Shown piece by piece: positions 39,526 to 49,000 of a stretch of DNA of 64,000 nucleotides. The notes under the pieces are model-generated. The model ran no database searches, was not told where the DNA came from, and was given only the letters and a program-made list of their open reading frames with translations. Both the position numbers and the translations under genes were made by a program. Each line of letters begins with the position of its first letter. Position 1 is the first letter of the stretch. The DNA comes from Streptomyces taklimakanensis (GTDB lineage: Bacteria; Actinomycetota; Actinomycetes; Streptomycetales; Streptomycetaceae), in NCBI RefSeq assembly GCF_009709575.1, contig NZ_WIXO01000001.1, positions 868,001 through 932,000 of the forward strand, given 5' to 3'.

Positions 39526-39661
39526 GGGTTCCCCTCGTAGAAGGTGCCCTCGCGCCCGCTGGTGCTGCCCCCGCGGTCGTGCGGTGCGAGGGGGGTGCGA
39601 AGGGGTACGCCACCGATGGTAAGCGGCGGTGTGTCGGTGCGAGGTCGTAGGGTCTTTCCCC

Positions 39662-40684
39662 ATGGTCTCCCATCCGGCAACCGGCACGGCGTCCTCGCAG
39701 GCCTCGCCGCCCAACTCCCTGTCGCCCTCGCGGGCCGCGGACTTCATGCAGTGTCCGCTGCTGTACCGCTTCCGGGTGATCGACAAGCTGCCCGAGAAAC
39801 CGACCCCGGCGGCCACCCGGGGAACGGTGGTGCACGCGGTCCTGGAGCGGCTCTTCGACTCCCCGGCCCGCGAACGCAGTGTGCCGCGGGCCCGCGCGAT
39901 GGTGGTGCGGGAGTGGGAGCGGCTGCTGGCCCGGCGCCCGGAGCTGGCGGAGCTGTTCACCGCCGGCGACGAGGGGGACGGGGGCGCGGCGGACGACGCC
40001 GAGCTCGCCCACTGGCTGGCGGAGGCCGAGGAGCTGGTCGAGCGGTGGTTCTCCCTGGAGGACCCGACGAGGCTGGAGCCCGCCGAGCGCGAGCTGTTCG
40101 TGGAGGCGAGGCTGGAGTCGGGGCTGCGGCTGCGCGGGATCATCGACCGGGTGGACGTGGCGCCCACCGGCGAGGTGCGGATCGTCGACTACAAGACGGG
40201 CAAGGCCCCCCGTCCGGAGTACGCGGCCGGGGCGCTGTTCCAGATGAAGTTCTACGCTCTGGTCCTGTGGCGGCTGCGCGGCACCGTCCCGCGCCGGCTG
40301 CAGCTGGTCTACCTGGGCAGCGGCGACGTGCTGACCTACGACCCCGACGAGGACGACCTGCGCGGCGTGGAGCGCAAGCTGCTGGCCCTGTGGGACGCGA
40401 TCCGGCGGGCGACCGAGACGGGCGAGTGGCGGCCGAGGCGGGGACCGCTGTGCGGCTGGTGCGCCCACCAGGCGCTCTGCCCCGAGTTCGGGGGCACTCC
40501 CCCGCCGTATCCGCTGATGATCCAGCCGCGCCTGCCACTGGGCGCCCCCGAGGACGCTCCGGGCGGCGGGCCGGGCGCGGGAGCGGGCGAGGACGGTGGC
40601 GCGGCCGGCCCGGAAGCCTCCCGGACGCGGAGCCCGGAGCCCGCTGGGCGAGAATGGGACGGCCCAGGCCCCACGCCCCGTTAG
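39662..40684 (+). CDS. RecB-like exonuclease with Fe-S staple
   Basis: 340-residue stand-alone PD-(D/E)XK nuclease of the Cas4/RecB type. Nuclease residues: GIIDRVD (Asp162) and VRIVDYKTGK (Asp177, Lys179). Four cysteines (Cys31 and Cys264, 267, 273 in LCGWCAHQALC) match the AddB/Cas4 iron-sulfur staple. The C-terminal 60 residues are low-complexity Pro/Gly. No CRISPR genes are near, so a repair role is more likely. ATG start. Divergent from the site-2 protease gene. Confidence 0.92.
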   Translation: MVSHPATGTASSQASPPNSLSPSRAADFMQCPLLYRFRVIDKLPEKPTPAATRGTVVHAVLERLFDSPARERSVPRARAMVVREWERLLARRPELAELFTAGDEGDGGAADDAELAHWLAEAEELVERWFSLEDPTRLEPAERELFVEARLESGLRLRGIIDRVDVAPTGEVRIVDYKTGKAPRPEYAAGALFQMKFYALVLWRLRGTVPRRLQLVYLGSGDVLTYDPDEDDLRGVERKLLALWDAIRRATETGEWRPRRGPLCGWCAHQALCPEFGGTPPPYPLMIQPRLPLGAPEDAPGGGPGAGAGEDGGAAGPEASRTRSPEPAGREWDGPGPTPR

Positions 40685-40692
40685 GAGTTCCC

Positions 40693-41367
40693 GTGGCAAT
40701 TCGCGTCCTGCTGGTGGACGACCAGCCGCTGCTGCGCACCGGCTTCCGGATGATCCTGGAGGCCGAGGGAGACATCGCCGTGGTGGGCGAGGCCGGGGAC
40801 GGCCTCCAGGCGTTGGAGCAGGTGCGGGCGCTCCAGCCGGACGTGGTGCTGATGGACATCCGCATGCCGCGGATGGACGGCGTGGAGGCGACCCGGCAGA
40901 TCACCGGCCCGGCCAAGGACGGCCCCGCCAGGGTGCTGGTGCTCACCACGTTCGACCTGGACGAGTACGTGGTGGAGGCGCTGCGCGCGGGCGCCTCCGG
41001 GTTCCTCCTCAAGGACGCCCCGGCCGGTGAGCTGGTACAGGCGATCCGGGTGGTGGCCGCCGGCGACGCGATGCTGGCGCCCAGTGTCACCCGCCGGCTG
41101 CTGGACAAGTACGCCGGGAAGCTGCCCACGGGCGAGGAACAGGTGCCCGACACCCTGGGCACGCTGACCGAGCGCGAGGTGGAGGTCCTCAAGCTGGTGG
41201 CGCGCGGCCTGTCGAACGCCGAGATCGCCGCCGACCTGTTCGTCAGCGAGACGACGGTGAAGACCCACGTCGGGCACGTGTTGACCAAGCTGGGCCTGCG
41301 CGACCGGGTACAGGCCGCGGTGTACGCCTACGAGAGCGGGCTGGTCCGCCCCGGCTCCCGGCCGTAG
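40693..41367 (+). CDS. NarL/LuxR-type response regulator
   Basis: 224-residue two-component regulator: receiver domain with phospho-acceptor Asp55 (VVLMDIRMPRMDG), Thr and Lys switch residues (LTTFD, LLKDAP), and a C-terminal LuxR HTH (LTEREVEVLKLVARGLSNAEIAADLFVSETTVKTHVGHVLTKL). GTG start, 5 bases after AGGAG, 8 bp after the nuclease gene. No histidine kinase is adjacent. Confidence 0.94.
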   Translation: MAIRVLLVDDQPLLRTGFRMILEAEGDIAVVGEAGDGLQALEQVRALQPDVVLMDIRMPRMDGVEATRQITGPAKDGPARVLVLTTFDLDEYVVEALRAGASGFLLKDAPAGELVQAIRVVAAGDAMLAPSVTRRLLDKYAGKLPTGEEQVPDTLGTLTEREVEVLKLVARGLSNAEIAADLFVSETTVKTHVGHVLTKLGLRDRVQAAVYAYESGLVRPGSRP

Positions 41368-41375
41368 CCCGGAAG

Positions 41376-41425
41376 CGGACCGGCCCGGTGCCGTCCCCCT
41401 CCGGGGAGGGCACCGGGCCGGTCCG
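41376..41425. terminator. Bidirectional terminator between response regulator and peptide-binding gene
   Basis: Perfect 17-bp stem (41376-41392 with 41409-41425) with a 16-base loop that can itself pair (CCCC/GGGG), between two convergent stop codons. Confidence 0.85.
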
Positions 41426-41438
41426 TCGGGGGCCGGGG

Positions 41439-43028
41439 TCAGTCCCCGGCGCCCTTGCCGATCTCCCAGAAGCGGAAGACGGTCGAGGCGTCCAGCGTCC
41501 ACTCCAGGCCGGAGACGTCCTCGTGCGCCACGGCGTACTGCTTGCCCTGCCAGACGGGCAGGACCGGCACATCACGGGCGACGATGTCCTGGACGGTGCC
41601 GAAGTCCTCGACGGTGGCGGCGCGGTCGCTCGCCGAGGCGGTGCGCGGCAGGAGCTCGGAGGTGATCCGACCGGCGTCGTAGCCGTTGCGCAGCACGTTG
41701 TCCTCGCCGAAGAAGGGCGCGGTGAAGTTGTCGGCGTCGGGGTAGTCGGGCACCCAGCCCTTGACGTACACCCCGTACTCGCCCGCGTCGATGTCCTTCT
41801 CGTACTGGTCCAGCTCCACGCTCTTGACGTCGACCTCGAACAGACCGCTGGCGTTGAGCTGCTGGGCGATCTCCTCCAGCTCCCGGATCTTGGCGGGGCC
41901 GTAGCGCACCGGGGTGCCCCACAGGGTCAGCCTCACCTTCTCGGTGATGCCCTCGGCCCGCAGGGCGGCCTTGGCCTTCTCCGGCTGCGGACGCTCGCCG
42001 TAGGTGTCGAAGAAGGCCGTGTTGTGGCCGGTGATTCCGGCGGGGACGATGGAGTACAGCGGCTCGGCGGTGCGCCGGTAGACGTCGCGGACCAGCGCGG
42101 AGCGGTCCAGCAGGTAGGCGAAGGCCTGGCGGACGCCCTTCTTCCCGGCGACCGGGTGGTCCATGTTGAACACCAGGTGGTGCACCTCGGCTCCGGTGCC
42201 CTGGACGACCTCGATGCCGTTCTCGCCGCCGGCCGCCTCCAGGTCGGCGATGTCGTCCATGGCCAGACCGCGGTAGGCGAGGTCGACCTCGCCGTTCTGC
42301 AGGGCCTTCTTCAGCGCCGCCTGGTCCCCGTGGAAGAACTTCATGGTCATCCCGGAGTTGTCGACCTCGGCGGGCCCCTTGTAGTCCGGGTTGACGGAGA
42401 AGACGGCCTCCTCCTCGCCGTAGGAGTCCAGCCGGTAGACGCCCGAACCGACGGCCTCGCCGTCGGTGCGCAGCTCGTCGGCCGGGTAGGCGCGGTGATC
42501 GACGATCGAGCCGGCGCCGGAGGCGATCTTCTGCGGGAAGGTGGCGTCGGGCCGGTCGAGGTGGAAGACCACGGTCCGCTCGTCGGGGGTGTCGATCCTC
42601 TCGATGCTGGAGAGCATCACGGCCGGCCCGTCGGGGTCGTTGATGCGCAGGGTCCGCTCGAAGGAGAACTTCACGTCCTGCGAGGTGAGCGGGTTGCCGT
42701 TGGTGAACTTCAGCCCCTCCTGGAGGGTGCAGCGGAAGACCCGGCTCCTGGAGTCGGTGAACTCGCACTCCTCGGCGGCCTCGGGCTGCGGCGTGGTCCC
42801 GTCCTTGGGGAAGCTGAGCAGCGACTGGAAGACGTTGTTGAAGACCAGCCAGGAGCCGGGGTCGTACCCGGACGCGGGATCGACGGCCAGGACCTCGTCG
42901 GTCATGCCCATCACGATCCGCTCGCCCTCGCCGGCGCCCGCGCCCTTCTCCTCACCGCATCCGGTCAGCAGCGCGGCCGTCAGGCCCACACCGACCGGAA
43001 GCGCCCCCCAACGAGCCCTTTTCCTCAC
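41439..43028 (-). CDS. Peptide/nickel-type ABC substrate-binding lipoprotein (copy 2)
   Basis: 529-residue extracellular solute-binding protein family 5. Signal peptide with basic start RKRARW and lipobox LLTGC; mature domain has FRCTLQEGLKFTNGNPLTSQDVKFSFER, the family signature. GTG start. It is a paralogue of the next gene upstream (shared AEPLYSIVP-G-TGH-FF-TYGE and PVLPVWQGKQY/PLLPLWQGKQY blocks) and lies 104 bp after it. No permease or ATPase gene is present. Confidence 0.9.
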   Translation of the reverse strand: MRKRARWGALPVGVGLTAALLTGCGEEKGAGAGEGERIVMGMTDEVLAVDPASGYDPGSWLVFNNVFQSLLSFPKDGTTPQPEAAEECEFTDSRSRVFRCTLQEGLKFTNGNPLTSQDVKFSFERTLRINDPDGPAVMLSSIERIDTPDERTVVFHLDRPDATFPQKIASGAGSIVDHRAYPADELRTDGEAVGSGVYRLDSYGEEEAVFSVNPDYKGPAEVDNSGMTMKFFHGDQAALKKALQNGEVDLAYRGLAMDDIADLEAAGGENGIEVVQGTGAEVHHLVFNMDHPVAGKKGVRQAFAYLLDRSALVRDVYRRTAEPLYSIVPAGITGHNTAFFDTYGERPQPEKAKAALRAEGITEKVRLTLWGTPVRYGPAKIRELEEIAQQLNASGLFEVDVKSVELDQYEKDIDAGEYGVYVKGWVPDYPDADNFTAPFFGEDNVLRNGYDAGRITSELLPRTASASDRAATVEDFGTVQDIVARDVPVLPVWQGKQYAVAHEDVSGLEWTLDASTVFRFWEIGKGAGD

Positions 43029-43132
43029 GTGTCCATCCCCATCCGTGACCTGTTTCCGTGCTGCTCCTGCCCCCGTTGCGCGCGGCGACCGCGCGGCCCG
43101 GAACCGTCCCCGGGCCACCGCGGCCGCCGCCC

Positions 43133-44728
43133 TCACGCCTGCACGCCGCGTCCCAGTTCCCACAGTTGGAGGACCGAGGCGGAGTTGAGCGCCCATTCCA
43201 CGCCCGTGATGTCCTCACGGGCCGCGACGTACTGCTTGCCCTGCCACAGCGGCAGCAGGGGAACCTCCTTGGCGACGATGTCCTGGGCGCGGACGAAGTC
43301 CTCGACCGCGGTGTCGCGCTGGTCCTTCACCCGGGTCCGCGGGATGAGCTGCTCGCGGATCTCGTCGTTCTCGTACGGGGACCCCAGGAAGTTGTCCTCG
43401 CCGAAGAAGGGCGCGACGAAGTTGTCCGGGTCGGGGAAGTCGGGGAACCAGCCCATGCCGTAGATCTCGTACTGCTGCTTCCTGGCGGTGGGCAGGTACG
43501 TCTTCCACGGCACGCCCTCGACGGTCGCCTTGAACAGCCCCGTCTCGTTGAGCTGCCGGGCCAGCGTCTCGAACTCCTCCTCGGTGGCCGGGCCGTAGTG
43601 GTCGACGGTGTAGGTGAGCTTGATGTCGACCGGGGTGTGGACGCCGGCGCGTTCCAGGATGGCGCGCGCGGCCTTCGCGTCCGGCTCGCCGTAGGTGTTG
43701 AAGAAGGAGTTGTGGTGCCCGGTCAGGCCGCTGGGCACGATGGAGTACAGCGGCTCGGCGGTGCGGTCGTACACGTCGCGCACCAGCTCGCCGCGGTCCA
43801 CGACCTGGGCGATGGCGCGACGCACGGCGGTGTCGCCGACGGTCTCGTCCTCGGTGGCGAAGACGAGGTAGCGGATCTCCTGTCCGGACATCTCGGCGAC
43901 CTCGACGCCGTCGTCGCGGTCGCTCTCCAGCCGGCCGATCTGTTCGGGTGACAGGGTGCGGTTCACCACGTCGACGCGGCCGTCGAGCAGGGCCTTCTCC
44001 AGGTCCCCGGAGTCCTCGAAGAAGCGCAGCTCGACCCGGCCGTTCGCCGGTTCCAGCCCGCCGCGGTACTTCTGGTTGCGGGCCAACACCACCTTGCCGC
44101 TGTCGGCGTCGAAGGACTCCAGCACGTACGGGCCCGATCCGGTGAGCTCGTAGCCCTCCAGGAGGTCGTCGGCCGGGTAGACCTCGCTGTCGACGATCGC
44201 CGCGGCCGGGGTGGCGAGCTTGTAGGGGAAGGTGGCGTCGGGCTTCTTGAGGTGGAAGACCACCTCCCGCTCGGAGGGGGCCTCGACGCGGTCGAGGTTG
44301 TCCAGCAGCGACGCCGGTCCGGCCGGGTCGTCGATGCCGGTCATCCGCTCGACGGAGAACACCACGTCCTCGGCGGTCAGGTCGTGACCGTTGGAGAACG
44401 TCAGGCCCTCCCTAAGGGTGCAGCGGTACCGCGCGCTGCGCTTGTCGGTGAAGCCGCACTCCTCGGCGGCCTCCGCCTCCGGCTGGTTGCCCGCGCGGGG
44501 CATCCTCAGCAGGGTCTGGAAGGTGTTGCGGAAGACGTTCCAGGTACTGACGTCGTAGACCGCCGCGGGATCCAACGGAGCGGGTGCCTCCGCCGTGGCC
44601 GCGATGCGGTCGGTGGTACCGACAACGATCGTTCCACCGTTCCCTCCGCCGTCTCCGTCGCCGCAGGCGGCAAGGAGGGGAGCGAGCAGGCCCACCACGG
44701 CGGGCAGTACCAGCGTCTTACGGTTCAT
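43133..44728 (-). CDS. Peptide/nickel-type ABC substrate-binding lipoprotein (copy 1)
   Basis: 531-residue family 5 solute-binding lipoprotein. Signal peptide MNRKTLVLPAVVGLLAPLLAAC with lipobox LAAC at its end; signature YRCTLREGLTFSNGHDLTAEDVVFSVER; C-terminal QDIVAKEVPLLPLWQGKQY. ATG start, GAGGAG 10 bases before. It is the promoter-proximal member of the tandem pair. The ligand (oligopeptide, nickel or sugar oligomer) cannot be decided. Confidence 0.9.
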   Translation of the reverse strand: MNRKTLVLPAVVGLLAPLLAACGDGDGGGNGGTIVVGTTDRIAATAEAPAPLDPAAVYDVSTWNVFRNTFQTLLRMPRAGNQPEAEAAEECGFTDKRSARYRCTLREGLTFSNGHDLTAEDVVFSVERMTGIDDPAGPASLLDNLDRVEAPSEREVVFHLKKPDATFPYKLATPAAAIVDSEVYPADDLLEGYELTGSGPYVLESFDADSGKVVLARNQKYRGGLEPANGRVELRFFEDSGDLEKALLDGRVDVVNRTLSPEQIGRLESDRDDGVEVAEMSGQEIRYLVFATEDETVGDTAVRRAIAQVVDRGELVRDVYDRTAEPLYSIVPSGLTGHHNSFFNTYGEPDAKAARAILERAGVHTPVDIKLTYTVDHYGPATEEEFETLARQLNETGLFKATVEGVPWKTYLPTARKQQYEIYGMGWFPDFPDPDNFVAPFFGEDNFLGSPYENDEIREQLIPRTRVKDQRDTAVEDFVRAQDIVAKEVPLLPLWQGKQYVAAREDITGVEWALNSASVLQLWELGRGVQA

Positions 44729-45114
44729 CGGTGACGGTCTCCTCGTCCGGCCGGGTTGTTGCCGAATTTCTGGCCGGGGCACAGACATTAGTCGCCGTGA
44801 ACTCCGCCACTTGTCCCGGGAGCCGCCGAGGAATTATCACGCTCCGATAGCGAGATCACACGGTCCGATAACCGGACACGGGAGCGATGAACCCATGCGC
44901 GAACAAAACCAGACAAAGAGAATTACGCGAAACGGACAAAAAGCATTCGGTGTTCCAGGGAGCCCCACCCACCCACCGCAACCGGCGTGACAAACGTCAC
45001 GCATTCAACTGCTGGATGAAAAGCAGGAATTCGGCCACCACTTTCGTCACCGATAATGAACACGCCACTGCTCACGGTTCCAAGCGCATTCATCATGCAG
45101 CGACATCCGCACGC
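44729..45114. other. 386-bp AT-richer regulatory gap ahead of the peptide-binding genes
   Basis: No convincing gene. It carries two copies of TCCGATA (44843-44849 and 44864-44870) exactly 21 bp apart, about 120 bp ahead of the start of the first peptide-binding gene, which would lie on one DNA face. A hairpin GCGTGAC-AAAC-GTCACGC is at 44985-45002. The AT content is well above that of the flanking genes. Confidence 0.45.
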
Positions 45115-45930
45115 TCAGTGCGCGACCGTCACCAACGAGCGCAGAAAAGCCAGGTCGACCTCCTCCAGGGACGGCACCACCGTGCGCCCCGCGGCCGACT
45201 CGATCGGCGCCACCGACGGCACCGCCACCACCGGGCATCCCGCCGCCTCCGCCGAGGCCACCCCCGTGACCGTGTCCTCCACCACCACGCAACGCGCCGG
45301 ATCCGCCCCCAACCGGGACGCGGCCACCACATAGGGATCCGGGTGGGGCTTGGTCCGCTCCACCTCGTCACCGGCCACCGACAGGGCGAAGTGCTCCGCC
45401 CCCAACGACACCAACACCCGGTCGATCACCTCCCGGTGCGAGGCCGACACCAACGCCGCCGGCACCCCGTGCGCGGCCAGCTCCGTCAACAGCCGCCGGG
45501 CACCGGGCATCAGCTCCACACCCCGTCCGACACGCTCGATGAACCGGGAGTTGAGCAGAACCGTCAACTCCGCCAGGGAGATGTCCGCCCCGGTGGCCTG
45601 AATCAGATACGTCGCACTGCGGGACATCGGCCCACCGACCACCACCTCCCGGTGCTCCTCGGCCAACTCGTGCCCCAACTCGGCGAACACCTCGACCTCG
45701 GTCTCCCACCAGACTCCCTCGGTGTCCACCAAAGTGCCGTCCATGTCCAACAACACCGCCTGGAGCGCACCGGCCGGAGCCCGAACCCCGCGGACCGCCG
45801 TACGCTCCGCCGTCCGTCTGCCGAGGGCCGGCACGGCCCCCGCGCCGGCGGCCCCGCCGTCGTAGGCGGGAACGGGGGCGCCGGCGCCGACAGCGGGGGA
45901 AACATCGACACGGGAACGAGGACGAGTCAT
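45115..45930 (-). CDS. HAD-family phosphatase (beta-phosphoglucomutase-like)
   Basis: 271-residue haloacid dehalogenase superfamily hydrolase, subfamily IA. Motif I LLDMDGTLVDTEG (nucleophile Asp), motif II LVSASHRE, motif III lysine in VERTKPHPDPYVVAASRLG, motif IV CVVVEDTVTGVASA. A 60-residue Ala/Gly/Pro-rich extension precedes the HAD domain. The ATG after AGGAGG was chosen. Substrate unknown. It lies downstream of metH but is separated by a terminator. Confidence 0.88.
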   Translation of the reverse strand: MTRPRSRVDVSPAVGAGAPVPAYDGGAAGAGAVPALGRRTAERTAVRGVRAPAGALQAVLLDMDGTLVDTEGVWWETEVEVFAELGHELAEEHREVVVGGPMSRSATYLIQATGADISLAELTVLLNSRFIERVGRGVELMPGARRLLTELAAHGVPAALVSASHREVIDRVLVSLGAEHFALSVAGDEVERTKPHPDPYVVAASRLGADPARCVVVEDTVTGVASAEAAGCPVVAVPSVAPIESAAGRTVVPSLEEVDLAFLRSLVTVAH

Positions 45931-45956
45931 CCGTGGGCCTCCTGAAAGGGACACGA

Positions 45957-45995
45957 AGGCCGGTCGCCCTCCCCGAGGAGACGGGCGACCGGCCT
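45957..45995 (-). terminator. Terminator after metH
   Basis: Perfect 13-bp stem (45957-45969 with 45983-45995), 13-base loop, 34 bp beyond the metH stop. Confidence 0.75.
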
Positions 45996-46029
45996 GTACC
46001 GGACAGATCAGTTTACGACGGACAACCGA

Positions 46030-49000
46030 CTACCGCGCGTTGAAGTACTTGGCCTCGGGGTGATGGACGACGATCGCGTCGGTGGACTGCTCGGGGTGGA
46101 GCTGGAACTCCTCGCTCAGCTTCACCCCGATCCGCTCGGGCCGGAGCAGCTCGGCGATCTTGCCGCGATCCTCCAGGTCGGGGCAGGCTCCGTACCCCAA
46201 CGAGAAACGGGCCCCGCGGTACTTCAGGGCGAACATGTCCTCGATCGCGTCGGGGTCCTGCCCGGCGAACCCCAGCTCGGAACGCACCCGGGCGTGCCAG
46301 TACTCGGCCAGCGCCTCGGCGAGCTGCACCGACAGCCCGTGCAGCTCCAGGTAGTCGCGGTAGGCGTCGGCGGCGAACAACTCGGCGGTCGCCTCACCGA
46401 TGCGGGAGCCGACGGTGACCACCTGCAGCCCGACCACGTCCGTCTCGCCCGACCGCGCCGGACGGAAGAAGTCGGCCAGGCACAGCCGGCGCCCACGGCG
46501 CTGCCGGGGGAAGGTGAAGCGGCACCGCTCGCCGCCGTCCTCGTCCAGCACCACCAGGTCGTCCCCCTCGGAGTGGCAGGGGAAGTAGCCGTAGACCACC
46601 GCCGCCTCCAGCAGGTTCTCGGTGTGCAACCGCTCCAGCCAACCGCGCAGCCTCGGGCGCCCCTCGGACTCCACCAGCTCCCGGTAGGAGGGACCGTCCC
46701 CGGTGCGAGGGGCCTTGAGCCCCCACTGGCCCTTGAACAGCGCGCCCTCGTCCAGCCAGGCGGCGTACTCCTTGAGCGGGATGCCCTTGACCACCCTGGT
46801 GCCCCAGAAGGGAGGGGTGGGCACGGGATTGTCCACGGCCACGTCCGAGCGCACCGGCCCGGACTCGGTCCGCTCCTCGACCACCGTCGCCGTGCCGCGC
46901 ACCCGCCGCTGCCGCAGCTCCGGCAACTTCGCGCCGGGCACCCCGCGCTTGACGGCGATCAGGGCGTCCATCAGCCGCAGCCCCTCGAAGGCGTCCCGCG
47001 CGTAGCGGACCTCACCGGCGTAGATCTCGTGCAGGTCCTGCTCGACATAGGCACGGGTCAGGGCCGCACCGCCGAGGATGACCGGATACTTCGCCGCCAG
47101 GCCGCGGGCGTTGAGCTCCTGAAGGTTCTCCTTCATGATCACGGTGGACTTCACCAACAGCCCGGACATCCCGATCACGTCCGCCTTGTGCCGCTCGGCG
47201 GCCTCCACGATCGCGGACACCGGCTGCTTGATCCCGAGGTTGACCACCGTGTAGCCGTTGTTGGACAGGATGATGTCCACCAGGTTCTTGCCGATGTCGT
47301 GCACGTCGCCGCGCACGGTGGCCAGCACGATCGTGCCCTTGCCCTCGGCCCCCTCCACCTTCTCCATGTGCGGCTCCAGGTACGCCACCGCCGCCTTCAT
47401 CACCTCGGCCGAGGTCAGCACGAACGGCAACTGCATCTGCCCGGAACCGAACAGCTCGCCGACGACCTTCATGCCCTCCAGCAGCACCTCGTTGACGATC
47501 TCCAGCGCCGAACGCGTCCGCAGCGCGGCGTCCAGGTCCGCCTCCAGACCGCCTCGCTCACCGTCGATGATCCGCCGCTTGAGCCGCTCCTCCAACGGCA
47601 GCGCCGCCAGCTCCTCGGCCCGGGAGGCCTTCACGCTCCTGGTGTCCACGCCCTCGAACAGTTCCAGGAACCGCTGGAGGGGGTCGTACCCCTCCCGCCG
47701 CCGGTCGTGGATCAGATCCAGGGCGACCTCGACCTGCTCGGCCGGAATCCGCGCGATCGGCAGGATCTTCGCCGCGTGCACGATCGCCGAATCCAGCCCG
47801 GCCTTGACGCACTCGTGGAGGAAGACCGAGTTGAGTACCATCCGCGCGGCCGGGTTGAGGCCGAAGGAGATGTTCGACAGCCCCAACGTGGTCTGGACCT
47901 CCGGGTGGCGGCGCTTGAGCTCGCCGATCGCCTCGATCGTGGCCAGGCCGTCCCCGCGGGACTCCTCGGTGCCGGTGCAGATGGTGAACGTCAGACAGTC
48001 GATGATGATGTCCGACTCGCGGATCCCCCAGTTGCCCGTCAGGTCCGCGATCAACCGCTCGGCGACGGCGACCTTGCGTTCGGCGGTGCGGGCCTGGCCG
48101 TCCTCGTCGATGGTCAGCGCGATCAGCGCCGCACCGTGCTCCTTGGCCAGCGCCGTGATCCTCGCGAACCGCGAGTCGGGACCGTCGCCGTCCTCGTAGT
48201 TCACCGAGTTGATCACCGCACGGCCGCCCAGCTTCTCCAGGCCGGCCGCGATGACGGCCGGCTCGGTGGAGTCCAGCACGATCGGCAGCGTGGAGGCCGT
48301 CGCCAACCGACCGGCCAACTCGGCCATGTCCGCCACCCCGTCGCGGCCCACGTAGTCCACGCACACGTCCAGCATGTGCGCGCCCTCGCGGATCTGCTCG
48401 CGCGCCACCTCCACGCAGTCGTCCCACCGCCCGGCCAGCATGGCCTCGCGGAACTTCTTCGACCCGTTGGCGTTCGTCCGCTCCCCGATCGCCAGGTACG
48501 CGGTGTCCTGCCGGAACGGCACCGCCTGGTACAACGAGGCCGCCCCCGGCTCCGGACGCGGATCACGCTCGGCCGGAACCAGACCGCGCACCCGCTCCAC
48601 CACCTGCCGCAGATGCTCCGGCGTGGTGCCACAGCAACCGCCCACCAGGGACAGCCCGTAGTCGGCCACGAACGTCTCCTGCGCCTCGGCCAACCCCTCG
48701 GGGTCCAACGGGAAGTGCGCACCGTCCTTGGTCAGCACCGGCAGCCCCGCGTTGGGCATGCACAGCAGCGGAACGCGCGAGTGGCGGGACAGGTGACGCA
48801 GGTGCTCGCTCATCTCCGCCGGACCGGTCGAGCAGTTCAGACCGATCATGTCGATGCCCAGCGGCTCCAACGCCGCCAACGCGGCCCCGATCTCACTGCC
48901 CAGCAGCATCGTGCCGGTCGTCTCGAACGCCAGCGAGCACAACACCGGCACGTCCACGCCCAGCGCGTCCAGCGCCCGCCGCGCACCCAGCACCGCCGCC

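Noticed and set aside
39662..40684. Cas4-like nuclease as evidence of a CRISPR system
   Set aside because: No repeat-spacer array or other cas genes in the window; stand-alone RecB-like nucleases are common in Streptomyces.
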